Part shown: in pieces, positions 16,448-25,601 of the stretch
Numbering within the stretch: the first letter of the stretch is position 1
Layout: every line of letters starts with the position of its first letter
Assembly (NCBI GenBank): GCA_963711095.1
Contig: CAVQCX010000038.1
Location: forward strand, 124,001 to 188,000
Source of the DNA: CAVQCX01 sp963711095
Lineage (GTDB): Bacteria; Pseudomonadota; Gammaproteobacteria; Chromatiales; Chromatiaceae
Direction of reading: 5' to 3'
DNA: 64,000 bases
Program-made: the position numbers and the translations under genes
The notes under the pieces: model-generated
Databases searched by the model: none
Seen by the model: the letters and a program-made list of their open reading frames with translations, nothing else
Told to the model about the DNA's origin: nothing

Positions 16448-18868
16448 GTGACGGCCTCATCTTTCAAGCACGAGAGCACCCAGCTGACGGCGCAGGCGCT
16501 GATCGAGCATCTGGCTGCGCCCGAGGATCTCCGAGTGCGCCTGGAGCGATTTCCCCGGGGTATAGATAATGTGCATATCGATGTGGTCCTGGGGCAGCGC
16601 TTCGTGTTGCCCGCGAGTCAGCTCGTGCGCCGCCTGCTGACCCATGAGGCGTCCGTCAATCTATGGGGTGAGCCCGCGGCCGAGCCCGGTGTGGATGAGG
16701 TTGAGGCCTTCGTCAGTGCCTACATCGGTCTGACCGAGGTGGCCGTTGATCAGGCTCGCCGGGCCGGGCAGCGCGATCTCATGGTGTTGTTCCAGCTGTC
16801 CGTGACCAAGTTTCTCCTGCAGCTGGTGGTCGAAGAGATGGCGCGTCTGCGCGGTCGGCTGCAGCGGGCGCGTGACGAGGAGGCGGGTGGCCCGAAGGTC
16901 TCGGCGCTGGAGGTGCATCAACGGGTGGTGGCGCTGGCGCGGGATCAGCAGGCGATCCGCTACAAGCTCAATCGGGAATTGTTCCGCCACGTCCACAAGC
17001 TGGAGAGCACGCGGCTGCGAAAGCTGCGAAAGTCGGTGCTCGCAGCCTCGTGGCCGGTCCCAAAGCATCTGCTACTGAACCCCATGTTCCTGCTGCCCGG
17101 GATCATGGCCGACGAGCAGGCGATGGTGCACTACAACCTGGTGTTCACCGAGCGCGATGCCCGCGGCGGGTTTGTGGAGGTCAACCGCCTGATCACCGGG
17201 CTGCTCCGGGATCTGCTGCCGGAGTGGGCGGTGGCGCCCGCGGCCGGCGAGTCCGCGCCTGCTCCAGGCCTGGGCACATTCACCAGCCAGGTGACCTTCA
17301 AACAACGCACCGACCAGGGAGGCCTGAACGGATTTCTGGAGGCCGAGCTGCTGCTGACCCGCTCGATCGGGGATGAAGAGTACGCCCATGACCTGACCTC
17401 CTGGCTGGACGTGCCGGAGAACCTCGAACGGATGTTCCTTTCGGCGGGCGACGACAAGGCGGTGCCGGGCCGCAGCCGTCGCCGGCTGCCCGACCCATGG
17501 CGGGAGCATCTGCTTGGGCTGGGGCGCAAGCTTTATTGGCGGTTCTGGCGCGCCGGGCTGTTGCCGCTGGTCATGGCCTCCTATGAGGTCCGGCGAGTGC
17601 ACGAAGAGCTGCAGGGCAAGCTTCCTGCCCGGCTGATCTTTCAGTATCTGGCCCGGATGGTCTCCCGGCGCAAGCTGGTGCGTCGGCTGTCGGGGTCACA
17701 GGTGCCGGTCGGGCCCGAGGATGCCCTGCCGGCGCTGGATCGGGGGCGTCAGCGCCTGCGCCGTATGACTCGCAGCGAGCGTTTCGACCGGCTCATGCAG
17801 TTTGTGCGCGATTTCGCGGTGTTTCGCCGAGACCTCAAGTGTGCCTATGTCGCCTATCGCGCGATGGACCGCATCCGGCTGCTGCAGAGTCCCGAGGACA
17901 TCGCCTTGTCCAAGGCCAATGGCAGCCTCCAGCAGTTTATGGACTCCGAGGAGCGCGGAGCGGAGGGCCGCCAGGTGCGCAGCCACGTGATCATCAAGGC
18001 CGATGTCCGTGGCTCCACGCTCATGACCGAGCAGCTGCTGGAGCGCAGGCTCAATCCGGCTACGCATTTCAGCCTGAACTTCTTCGGCCCGATCACTGCG
18101 CTGCTCGAGGATTTCGGAGCCAGCAAGGTCTTCGTGGAGGGCGATGCAGTGATTCTCAGTCTGCCCGAGCATGACGAGTCGTCGGCAGGGCGCCTCAACG
18201 TGGCCCAGGCCTGCGGGCTGGCCCGCAAGATACTCGCGGTCGTGGATGCCCAGAACGCCCAAAACCGAAAGCATAACCTCCCCGGGCTGGAGATCGGTCT
18301 GGGTATCACCTATGCGGACGGCCCGCCCACCTACCTGTATGATGGGGACCGCGAGATCATGATCTCCTCAGCGATCAACCGCGCGGACCAGCTGTCCTCG
18401 TGCTCGCCGGTGCTGCGCAAGGCTCCGCTGTGCACGACCCGTGCCGGACGCGGCATCGAGGTGGCCACCCTGGCGGGGGACGAGGCGACAAGCTGCATGG
18501 GCGAGGCCCTGCTGCGCTACAACGTCGACGGCGTGGAGCTGGAGCAGGCTGCCTTCCATAAGCTGAAGCGCGAGCTGGCGCTGCGCCGGGTCGAGCTGAT
18601 TCTGCCCGGTGACATCGAGTCGACGCGGTTCTATGTCACCCGCTACCCCGATCTCAAGGGCATCACCCACTGGCTGGCAGTGCGCGAGGCACCGATTCGC
18701 CGCTGGCGCGACGGGAAGCTTGGCGAGCCCGATCCTTCGGGACGCTACTTCTACGAGGTGATTACCGACGCCGCCGTGCTGGCGCGGATTAAGCGGCGAG
18801 CCGGCTCCCGCCCGGTGCAGCCCCCGGCCAAAGCGGTCGACAACAAGCTCTCGGAACAGGCCGGCTGA
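16448..18868 (+). CDS. large protein with class III nucleotidyl-cyclase-like domain
   Basis: The 806-residue product has a long helical N-terminal part (to about residue 500) that I do not recognise. It is followed by a class III cyclase-like domain: IIKADVRGSTLMTEQLL (metal-binding Asp), ALLEDFGASKVFVEGDAVILSL (the FxGD-like hairpin) and EIGLGITYADGPPTYL. MISSAINRADQLSS resembles the substrate-binding region. The domain looks divergent and catalysis is unproven. A GTG at 16448 is used; a TTG at 16376 is in frame. There is no transmembrane segment, so it should be cytosolic. No obvious partner is adjacent. Confidence 0.75.
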   Translation: MTASSFKHESTQLTAQALIEHLAAPEDLRVRLERFPRGIDNVHIDVVLGQRFVLPASQLVRRLLTHEASVNLWGEPAAEPGVDEVEAFVSAYIGLTEVAVDQARRAGQRDLMVLFQLSVTKFLLQLVVEEMARLRGRLQRARDEEAGGPKVSALEVHQRVVALARDQQAIRYKLNRELFRHVHKLESTRLRKLRKSVLAASWPVPKHLLLNPMFLLPGIMADEQAMVHYNLVFTERDARGGFVEVNRLITGLLRDLLPEWAVAPAAGESAPAPGLGTFTSQVTFKQRTDQGGLNGFLEAELLLTRSIGDEEYAHDLTSWLDVPENLERMFLSAGDDKAVPGRSRRRLPDPWREHLLGLGRKLYWRFWRAGLLPLVMASYEVRRVHEELQGKLPARLIFQYLARMVSRRKLVRRLSGSQVPVGPEDALPALDRGRQRLRRMTRSERFDRLMQFVRDFAVFRRDLKCAYVAYRAMDRIRLLQSPEDIALSKANGSLQQFMDSEERGAEGRQVRSHVIIKADVRGSTLMTEQLLERRLNPATHFSLNFFGPITALLEDFGASKVFVEGDAVILSLPEHDESSAGRLNVAQACGLARKILAVVDAQNAQNRKHNLPGLEIGLGITYADGPPTYLYDGDREIMISSAINRADQLSSCSPVLRKAPLCTTRAGRGIEVATLAGDEATSCMGEALLRYNVDGVELEQAAFHKLKRELALRRVELILPGDIESTRFYVTRYPDLKGITHWLAVREAPIRRWRDGKLGEPDPSGRYFYEVITDAAVLARIKRRAGSRPVQPPAKAVDNKLSEQAG

Positions 18869-18884
18869 CAGGGGCTCCGGGCGA

Positions 18885-20870
18885 TCAGACCCGATCCTTG
18901 CCCGCGTCTTTGCTGCCCACGGCCCATGTGGTTGCGCCGGTGACCGGATGCATGCGCTCGCTCAGCCGGCTCGGCTTCGCCCCCAGCCGCTGCTCGTAGA
19001 TGACCGTGTAGGCGAGCACTCTCTGGACATAGGTGCGGGTCTCGCGAAAGGGTATCAGCTCCACCCAGCGGTCGGCCTCGATGGATGCATCGGGCAGCCA
19101 GGCACGCACCCGGCCGGGCCCGGCGTTATAGGCGGCCGTTGCCAGCACCGGATGGTCGTTGAGCTCGTCGAGTATTCCGCTGAGATAGCTGCTGCCGAGG
19201 CGGATGTTGGTGCGGGGCTCCAACAGCGCCCGAGCCGCGGGCGGGTGCTCCCCGAGCTTGCGTGCCACTTGTTTGGCGGTTGCCGGCATGAGCTGCATCA
19301 GGCCGAGCGCGCCGGCACTGGAGCGTGCGTCGTGCACGAACGCGCTCTCCTGGCGCACCACCGCATAGACCCAGGCGGGGTTGAGTCCCGCGCCCTGGGA
19401 AAGCTGCTCCACCAACTTGCGGTGTTCCAGGGGGAAGCGCAGCTCCAGGTCATCCCAGTAGCCGGTGCGGGCGACGGTGAGGATGGCGCGGTCGTACCAG
19501 CCCCAGCGCTGGGCGAGCTTCGCGGCCGCCTGCAGCTGCTCGGTGCTCATTGCCCGGGTGGCCCAGCGCCACTCCCGCCGTGCGTCCGCCAGGCGATTGA
19601 GCAGCAGCAGCTCGTGGGCGCGCAGCAAGGCGGGCCGCCCCTGTACATCCTGCGCGACGGCTGCGTCCACCGCGAGCGGTACGTCGTCCATGCGATAGTC
19701 CAGGCCGAGGTGGTCGGCGGCCAGAAAGCCGTAATAGCTGCGCTCCTTGGCGAGGCTGCGGTACATGGGCTTGGCCTGCCGTGCCTGGCCGAGCTGCTCC
19801 AACGCCCGAGCCCGCCAGTACCGCCAGCGCGATTCGTGCCGGGGCTGAGCCGGTAGCGCATCGATCCAGGCGAGCACTCTGCTCCAGTCTCCGAGCGCCA
19901 GCGCGGTACGGACCCGCGCCTGCGCGAGCACCAGATCGTCCGCATCCGGTTGGACGGCCTCGAGGTAGCTCATGGCCTCCGGGTCCTGGCTGCGTGCAAG
20001 CTGCAGCGCCAGCCAGCGCGTGATCCGCTCGCTCTGGGTCTGGGAGAAGGCGAAACGGTGCCGCAGGGCCTGCCATGCCTTGAGTGCGCCTTCCGGGTCC
20101 TGTCGGCCGAGGCGCCTCAGCCCGTGCTCCAGTACGGCGTTGCGCATCGGGTGCTCGGCACTGAACAGATCGGGACTGCGCGTCACCAGCGCCGGGTCGC
20201 GATGGACCCTGAGCCAGAGCTCCACCCAGGCTTCGTCGGTGCCGCTCAGGTAGCGTTTCAGATACTGGGCGAGGTGCCAATCGCCGGCCTTGAAGGCGAG
20301 CGCGATGCGCCCCCAGGTCAGCTGCGAGGTGAGCCGTCCGGCTGCACGCCAGGCATCGAAGACGGGATCGCAGGCCTTGGGCTGGGAGCTGCCGTGCAGC
20401 CACAGGTCCGGGACCTGCTTGAAGGCCTCGGCACGGTGACCCGTTGCGATCAGGGCATGCAGGTGATTGCAGCGTGTCTCGGCATCGTCGCTGGCCAGGT
20501 AGAACTGCACATAGGTCCCCCAGCGCTGCTGTCCGGCGAGCCGATCGAGCCACTGCGAGCGCAGGCGTCCGGCCAGCGGGGTGTCTGCGTAGTGGTCGAG
20601 AAACTTGCGCACCTGTGCCGGGGAGGCGTGGCGCAGGTCGTCGCGCAGCCGCTGGTATTCGAGATAAGGGAGCAGGGGATAGTCCTTGAGCGAGGAGGCC
20701 AGCCGCTCAAATTTACTCTGTTTCCCCTGGGCCAACGCCTTCTCCGCCTCCAGGAAGCGGGCTCGCTGCGTCTCGATCGAGGCCTGTGCCGCTGCGATGC
20801 AGCTGCAGGCCACCAGTAGCAGCACCAGGGCGCGTGCCAGCCGCATGGGTTGTCGACGGTGGACGTACAT
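18885..20870 (-). CDS. slt: soluble lytic murein transglycosylase Slt
   Basis: Slt is a periplasmic enzyme that cleaves peptidoglycan to 1,6-anhydromuropeptides. The sequence has a signal peptide (ALVLLLVACSCIAAAQA), a long superhelical domain and a C-terminal SLT domain. That domain has the catalytic Glu in AVVRQESAFVHDARSSAGALGLMQLMPATA and the AAYNAGPGRVRAWL motif. About 661 residues fits the Slt70 family. ATG at 20870 is used; ATG at 20846 is the alternative and gives a shorter n-region. Confidence 0.93.
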   Translation of the reverse strand: MYVHRRQPMRLARALVLLLVACSCIAAAQASIETQRARFLEAEKALAQGKQSKFERLASSLKDYPLLPYLEYQRLRDDLRHASPAQVRKFLDHYADTPLAGRLRSQWLDRLAGQQRWGTYVQFYLASDDAETRCNHLHALIATGHRAEAFKQVPDLWLHGSSQPKACDPVFDAWRAAGRLTSQLTWGRIALAFKAGDWHLAQYLKRYLSGTDEAWVELWLRVHRDPALVTRSPDLFSAEHPMRNAVLEHGLRRLGRQDPEGALKAWQALRHRFAFSQTQSERITRWLALQLARSQDPEAMSYLEAVQPDADDLVLAQARVRTALALGDWSRVLAWIDALPAQPRHESRWRYWRARALEQLGQARQAKPMYRSLAKERSYYGFLAADHLGLDYRMDDVPLAVDAAVAQDVQGRPALLRAHELLLLNRLADARREWRWATRAMSTEQLQAAAKLAQRWGWYDRAILTVARTGYWDDLELRFPLEHRKLVEQLSQGAGLNPAWVYAVVRQESAFVHDARSSAGALGLMQLMPATAKQVARKLGEHPPAARALLEPRTNIRLGSSYLSGILDELNDHPVLATAAYNAGPGRVRAWLPDASIEADRWVELIPFRETRTYVQRVLAYTVIYEQRLGAKPSRLSERMHPVTGATTWAVGSKDAGKDRV

Positions 20871-21012
20871 GACCCGGGGACCCCGGCCCCGCGCGCTCGT
20901 CATCCCTCCATAGCTCGTCAGCTTAGAGCCCTGACCGGAGGCGCGCAATCGCCGTTGGGCGGGAATGGCTCGGCGTTGCGGCAAAGCTGCGGCTCGTCCA
21001 TTATGGACCGCC

Positions 21013-21765
21013 ATGTCCTCGCCCCCTCCCATGCCCCTGCGCATTCGTCGCAGCCGTCGAGCGAGGCGGGTGCGGGTGCGGGTGCTGTCTGACGGACAGG
21101 TGGAGCTGGTGCTTCCCGAGGGTGCGGATGCGGGTCGGGCCCTGGCCTTCGCGGAGTCCCATCGCGTTTGGATCGAGCGGACCCGGGCCCGGCTGCTGCA
21201 GCGGTGGCGTTTGCATCGCGCCCAATGCGGTGCGATCCCGGAGGCGATCGAGCTGCTGGCCCTGGGCGAGCGCTGGCAGGTCGAGCAGCGTCCCGTCGCG
21301 CTCGGCCCAGCGGACGTGCAGATGATGCCCGGGCACCGGCTGAGCCTGTCCTGCAGCGGCACCGCAGAGGGTCTTGCACTGCTGCGCGCATGGCTGCGCC
21401 GGCGCGCGGTCGAGACCTTGCCGGGGTGGCTGGATCGGGTCGCGCGCCAGACTGGCCTGGTATACGCGCGCGTCCAGGTGCGTCTGCAGCGCGCCCGCTG
21501 GGGCAGCTGCTCGAGCCGCGGCACCATCAGCCTTAACGCCAAGCTGTTGCTGCTTCCTCCGGAGCTGGCGCACTACCTCATGGTCCACGAGCTCTGTCAC
21601 ACCCGCGTGATGAATCACTCGCCGGCGTTCTGGCGCTTGGTGGAGAGCCGGCTGCCGGGCGCGGCGGACCTCGATCGGACGCTGCGCCGGGCCGCGTGCC
21701 AGCTCCCGGCCTGGCTGGACGGGTCTCGTGATGTGCCGGATCTCGAAGCGGAAGACACCCGGTGA
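21013..21765 (+). CDS. YgjP/WLM-type zinc metallopeptidase
   Basis: This is a DUF45-type protein with the zinc motif HELCH in HYLMVHELCHTRVMNHSPAFW and the preceding family block RARWGSCSSRGTISLNAKLLLLP. About 250 residues fits YgjP-like proteins, which are predicted metallopeptidases of unproven substrate. The Arg-rich N-terminus (RIRRSRRARRVRVRVL) is normal for the family. The start could be 21013 or 21031. It overlaps the next gene by 4 bases (GTGA), so the two are probably co-translated. Confidence 0.85.
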   Translation: MSSPPPMPLRIRRSRRARRVRVRVLSDGQVELVLPEGADAGRALAFAESHRVWIERTRARLLQRWRLHRAQCGAIPEAIELLALGERWQVEQRPVALGPADVQMMPGHRLSLSCSGTAEGLALLRAWLRRRAVETLPGWLDRVARQTGLVYARVQVRLQRARWGSCSSRGTISLNAKLLLLPPELAHYLMVHELCHTRVMNHSPAFWRLVESRLPGAADLDRTLRRAACQLPAWLDGSRDVPDLEAEDTR

Positions 21766-22574
21766 TACCCGACGGACTCGGCTTGTGCGAGCTGCTCCGG
21801 CGGGTCGGCGATGAGGAGCTGCTACCGAGGCTCGGGTGCCCCGGAGCGCGCCTCAAGGCCGACGGGACCCTGGTCACCGAGGCTGATCTGGCGGCTCAGA
21901 GGCGCATCGCCGCCGAGCTGGCGCAGCGCTACCCATCGATTCCCTTGCTCGGCGAAGAGATGACGCGGTCCGAGCAGGAGCGGCTGCTGGCCGGGGAGAC
22001 CGAGGGCATCTGGTGCCTGGACCCGCTGGATGGTACCTCGAATTTCGCTGCCGGCATCCCGGTGTTTGCCATCTCGCTGGCGCTTATCCGGGGCGGTCGC
22101 ACCGAGCTCGGTGTGGTCTACGATCCGGTCCGCGCGGAGTGCTTCCATGCCCGGGTCGGTGTCGGCGCCTGGCTTGACACGCGGTCGTTGGGTCCTGCCC
22201 AAGGCCCGTCTTCGCTCGCCGAGTGCATCGCAATCGTGGATTTCAAGCGCTTGGAGCCTCTCCTTGCCGCCAACCTCGCCAGCCATCCGCCGTTCCGGTC
22301 CCAGCGCAGCTTCGGCTCGGTGGCCCTGGACTGGTGTTGGCTTGCCGCCGGGCGCTCGCACCTCTATCTGCACGGCGGGCAGCGGCTCTGGGACTATGCG
22401 GCAGGGCGCTTGATCTTCTCTGAGGCAGGCGGGGCAGGGGGATGCAGCCTTGATCTGGAAGGCCCGGTATCGAACGAGCCGAGCCTTGCGCCGCGCCTCG
22501 CGCTAGCAGCCGCCGACCAGCGTCTGCTGGATCAGTGGAGGCGCACGCTGCTTACCCTATGCCATGCACGCTGA
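21762..22574 (+). CDS. inositol-monophosphatase-family phosphatase
   Basis: The 270-residue protein has the lithium-sensitive phosphatase fold signatures: TEADLAAQRRI, LLGEEM (metal Glu), CLDPLDGTSNFAAGIPVFAISLALI (metal-binding DPLDGT) and LWDYAAGRLIFSEAGG (WDxAAG). Family members act on inositol phosphate, 3'-phosphoadenosine phosphate or histidinol phosphate; the sequence does not decide between them. The GTG start overlaps the upstream metallopeptidase stop. Confidence 0.85.
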   Translation: MIPDGLGLCELLRRVGDEELLPRLGCPGARLKADGTLVTEADLAAQRRIAAELAQRYPSIPLLGEEMTRSEQERLLAGETEGIWCLDPLDGTSNFAAGIPVFAISLALIRGGRTELGVVYDPVRAECFHARVGVGAWLDTRSLGPAQGPSSLAECIAIVDFKRLEPLLAANLASHPPFRSQRSFGSVALDWCWLAAGRSHLYLHGGQRLWDYAAGRLIFSEAGGAGGCSLDLEGPVSNEPSLAPRLALAAADQRLLDQWRRTLLTLCHAR

Positions 22575-22610
22575 CGCCCCCGGCAAGCGCCAGCCGATCG
22601 GTGCCGCGCG

Positions 22611-23168
22611 ATGATCCCGGTGCCGGGCTGGCTGCGACGGCAGCTGTCTCCGGCGAGGCGCCTGGAGTGGTATCCGCCGTTCCGGTTCATGGGCATCCGG
22701 GTGCGCGAGCTGAGCCCGGACTGGGCCCGGGTGCGGATCATCCTGCCGCTCAATTGGCGCAATCGTAACCCCGGGGGGGCCATGTTCGGGGGCTGCATCG
22801 CCGCCCTGGCCGACCCGGTGCCGGCGCTCGCCTGCGTCCGCAGATTTCCGGGGTACTCGGTATGGACCCGGGAGCTGCGGGTTGATTTCGTGCGTGAAGG
22901 CCGCACTGATCTAGAGCTGCGCTTCGACCTCGACCCGGAGCAGGTGCGGCGCATCGGCGGGGAGCTGGGCGAGCAGGGGCGCAGCACGCCGAGCTTCGAG
23001 TACGGCCTGTATCTGGCCGACGGACGCCTCGCGGCGTGGGTGCTGAACCGGGTCGCGCTGCGTCCGCGCCAGGGCGTCCCGACTGCGGGGGGCGTTGCCG
23101 CAGCGGCCCGGGGGCGTGCAGATCCCCACCCCCCACTCACAGAGGACAGACATGAGCCAAGACTTTGA
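22611..23168 (+). CDS. DUF4442 hotdog-fold thioesterase-like protein
   Basis: The sequence resembles the DUF4442/PaaI-like hotdog superfamily: a short helix, PFRFMGIRVRELSPDWARVRIIL, then NRNPGGAMFGGCIAALADP, where the GGAMFGG segment corresponds to the hotdog central helix region, then VDFVREGRTDLELRFDL. Members are presumed acyl-CoA-binding or thioesterase proteins. The last 25 residues overlap the start of the next gene and look like an unconserved tail. Confidence 0.72.
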   Translation: MIPVPGWLRRQLSPARRLEWYPPFRFMGIRVRELSPDWARVRIILPLNWRNRNPGGAMFGGCIAALADPVPALACVRRFPGYSVWTRELRVDFVREGRTDLELRFDLDPEQVRRIGGELGEQGRSTPSFEYGLYLADGRLAAWVLNRVALRPRQGVPTAGGVAAAARGRADPHPPLTEDRHEPRL

Positions 23169-23592
23169 CAATCTGGATATGGATCTCAGCAGTGGCATCG
23201 CCGCGTTCGAGGCCAAGCATTTTTCCCAGGCCGCGGCGCTGCTGTCGCCGCTTGCCGATCTGGGCAATCCAGACGCCCAGTACCGGATGGCGATCATGGC
23301 CCAGAACGGGCTGGGCATGGTCCGCAACGAGCTGCTCGCGTACAAGTACATGAAGTCCGCCGCCGAGCAGGACCACGCGCTCGCTCAGCACGGCCTGGGC
23401 TTCATGTATATGGAAGGCGAGTGCGTGGCGAAGAACGCCGAGATGGCCGCATTCTGGTTCCGCAAGGCCGCCGAGCAGGGCCTGGCCGGGTCTCAGACGA
23501 CCCTGGCGATGATGTATGAAGAGGGTCGCGGCGTAGCGCAGGACCTGGAAGAGGCGAGGAAGTGGTATAGAATGGCGGGGTTCGATCGCTGA
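23152..23592 (+). CDS. Sel1-repeat protein
   Basis: The 146-residue protein consists of about three Sel1-like (TPR-related) repeats: PDAQYRMAIMAQNGLGM, ALAQHGLGFMYMEGECVAKNAEMAAFWFRKAAEQG and AGSQTTLAMMYEEGRGVAQDLEEARKWYRMA. There is no signal peptide, so it is cytoplasmic. GAGG precedes ATG 23152 at good spacing even though the start lies within the upstream gene. Sel1 repeats mediate protein contacts; the partner is unknown. Confidence 0.85.
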   Translation: MSQDFDNLDMDLSSGIAAFEAKHFSQAAALLSPLADLGNPDAQYRMAIMAQNGLGMVRNELLAYKYMKSAAEQDHALAQHGLGFMYMEGECVAKNAEMAAFWFRKAAEQGLAGSQTTLAMMYEEGRGVAQDLEEARKWYRMAGFDR

Positions 23593-23596
23593 GCCC

Positions 23597-23615
23597 GGGG
23601 CGGGAAAGCCGCCCC
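23597..23615. terminator. GC hairpin after the Sel1-repeat gene
   Basis: GGGGCGG and CCGCCCC form a perfect 7-bp stem around a 5-base loop just after the stop of the Sel1 gene. There is no T-run, so it is a weak or Rho-aided terminator candidate at best. Confidence 0.35.
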
Positions 23616-23637
23616 TGAGCGTTCCATCCTCCCAGGT

Positions 23638-24027
23638 GTGCACCGAGACGTCCGGCCAGACCGCGTGAAGCTGTCGATCTCCTTCCAAGCGCTGAGCGCC
23701 CCGGCGCGGCCGGAAGACCCGCTTCCCGGGACGGCGCCGGCCTGGCGCCACCTGCTGCTCGCCTTGGTACTGGTGGCCGCCCAGTGCCTGGTGGTCTGGC
23801 ACGAGTCCGGGCTGTTTCCGCACGCCGGCAACGACCCCGACCATTGCTCGATCTGTCTCTCCGCCGGTGCCCTGCACGCGGCCATCCCCAGCCTGGCACT
23901 GCCTGTCCTGCCCTCGATCATCCATGGGTTCGCGCCCGTCCTGGTCTGGCACGATTTTCGTCCCATCAGCCCGCGGGCATACGCCGCGCGTGCCCCTCCC
24001 TACCGGTCGACTCCGAGACTGATCTGA
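23638..24027 (+). CDS. small membrane protein with His/Cys motif (DUF2946-like), metal cluster
   Basis: This protein of 120-130 residues has one clear hydrophobic helix (HLLLALVLVAAQCLVVWH), then HESGLFPHAGNDPDHCSICLSAGALHA, a His/Cys-rich stretch of the kind seen in DUF2946-like proteins near metal-transport genes. A second hydrophobic stretch (AAIPSLALPVLPSIIHGF) follows. It heads the putative zinc-uptake cluster. GTG at 23638 or at 23665 could start it. A role in metal sensing or handling is inferred only from context and motif. Confidence 0.6.
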   Translation: MHRDVRPDRVKLSISFQALSAPARPEDPLPGTAPAWRHLLLALVLVAAQCLVVWHESGLFPHAGNDPDHCSICLSAGALHAAIPSLALPVLPSIIHGFAPVLVWHDFRPISPRAYAARAPPYRSTPRLI

Positions 24028-24096
24028 TCCGGATTGCCCGCGCCCAGGCCGCCCCGCGGGCGGCTGCGGCCTGTCAACGACCTTTGGGAGTCTGTC

Positions 24097-25590
24097 ATGC
24101 GCCGACCCATTCTCGGTTTGTCGGTGGTGCTCGCCCTGAGCGCCGCCCCGGTACGTGCCGCCAGCGATGCCGCGCTGGCGTCGATCCAGAAACAGATCGA
24201 CGCCCTGCGCGCCGATTACGAGACCCGCCTCGAGGACCTGGAGCAGCGCCTTGTCCAGGCTGAGGACGAGGCGAAGCAGGCCCGCTCCAGCGCCGCGGCC
24301 GCCGAGCAGGCAGCGAGTGCCGCCGCCCGGCCTGCGGGCGGGAGCGCCACCAGCGCCAGCGCCATGAACCCGGCCGTGTCCGCGGTCTTGCAGGGCAGCG
24401 CCCTGAGCTACTCGCGGGACCCCGAGCATTGGCACCTTCGGGGATTCCAGACCGGCGACGAGGCCGCCCCCCGCGCCGAGGGCCTGGGTTTGGACGAGAC
24501 CGAGCTCAGCCTGTACTCCAACGTCGATGACTGGCTATATGGCCAGGCGACCATGTCGCTGCACCAGGAGCAGGGGGACACCTCGGTCTCCCTGGAAGAG
24601 GTCTACGCCGATGCCCTCGGGCTGCCCGGTGGCCTCGGGCTACGCTTCGGGCGCTTCTTCTCCGACATCGGATACCTGAACAGCCACCACAGCCACGTCT
24701 GGGACTTCGCGGACGCGCCGCTCGCCTACCGGGCGTTTCTCGGCGGGCAGTATGGGGACGACGGGGTGCGCCTGACCTGGCTGGCGCCCACCGACCTGTA
24801 TCTTGAGCTTGGCGTTGAGGCGTTACGCGGCGACGAGTTTCCGGGGGGTGGGGGCGGCACCCAGTGGCTGGGCTCCACCCACACCGCCTTCGCCCACCTG
24901 GGCGGCGATCTGGGGGCGAGCAACAGCTGGTCCCTGGGTCTGTCCGGGCTCTGGGCGAGTCCTGACGCGCGCACCTCGGCCAGCGGCAGGGGACAGGCTG
25001 CCCAGTTCGACGGCGACAGCGATCTGAGCATCGGCGACCTAGTGTGGAAGTGGGCACCGGACGGGGATGCGACCCGGCGCAACTTCACCTTCCAGACCGA
25101 GTATTTCTATCGGCACGAGAACGGTCTGGTCACACCGGGCCCGGACCTGGGGGGTGGCGTGCCCTTCGGGCCCGTGGTCGGGTACGACGGGGATCAACAG
25201 GGGTTGTACGTCCAGGGGGTCTACCAGTTCATACCGCGCTGGCGCCTCGGCTTGCGCTATGACCGGCTCTGGGCCGACAACGGACTCTCGCTGTCGGACC
25301 CGGCGGCCCGCCTCCAGGCCCTGGGCGCCGTGGTCGCCGACCCCTCGGCCGGTGTGCTTGGCAAGCAGTGGCTGGGGCAGCGCCAGCGCGCTCGGCAACT
25401 GCTCGCCTCCACGGGGCTGGTCGACGGCGAAGATCCGAGCCGCTGGACCCTGATGCTCGACTACTCCCACAGCGAGTTCAGCCGCATCCGGCTGCAGTAT
25501 GCCCTGGACGATTCCACGGGCAAGACCGACCAGCAGTGGACGCTCCAGTACATCCTGACCCTGGGCGCTCACGGCGCCCACAGCTACTGA
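24097..25590 (+). CDS. outer-membrane beta-barrel protein of the metal-uptake cluster
   Basis: After a signal peptide (LGLSVVLALSAAPVRA) comes a coiled coil (residues about 22-80, with IQKQIDALRADYETRLEDLEQRL). A barrel-like region then follows with alternating aromatic/polar strands (LSLYSNVDDWLYGQATMSLH, LRLGRFF-like LRFGRFFSDIGYLNSHHSHVW) and a terminal WTLQYILTLG. The layout resembles phosphate-porin-like trimeric porins with an N-terminal coiled coil. GGGAG sits 8 bases before the ATG. Location just before the substrate-binding protein and permease suggests it admits the metal across the outer membrane. Confidence 0.7.
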   Translation: MRRPILGLSVVLALSAAPVRAASDAALASIQKQIDALRADYETRLEDLEQRLVQAEDEAKQARSSAAAAEQAASAAARPAGGSATSASAMNPAVSAVLQGSALSYSRDPEHWHLRGFQTGDEAAPRAEGLGLDETELSLYSNVDDWLYGQATMSLHQEQGDTSVSLEEVYADALGLPGGLGLRFGRFFSDIGYLNSHHSHVWDFADAPLAYRAFLGGQYGDDGVRLTWLAPTDLYLELGVEALRGDEFPGGGGGTQWLGSTHTAFAHLGGDLGASNSWSLGLSGLWASPDARTSASGRGQAAQFDGDSDLSIGDLVWKWAPDGDATRRNFTFQTEYFYRHENGLVTPGPDLGGGVPFGPVVGYDGDQQGLYVQGVYQFIPRWRLGLRYDRLWADNGLSLSDPAARLQALGAVVADPSAGVLGKQWLGQRQRARQLLASTGLVDGEDPSRWTLMLDYSHSEFSRIRLQYALDDSTGKTDQQWTLQYILTLGAHGAHSY

Positions 25591-25601
25591 GGAGAAAGGC
25601 G

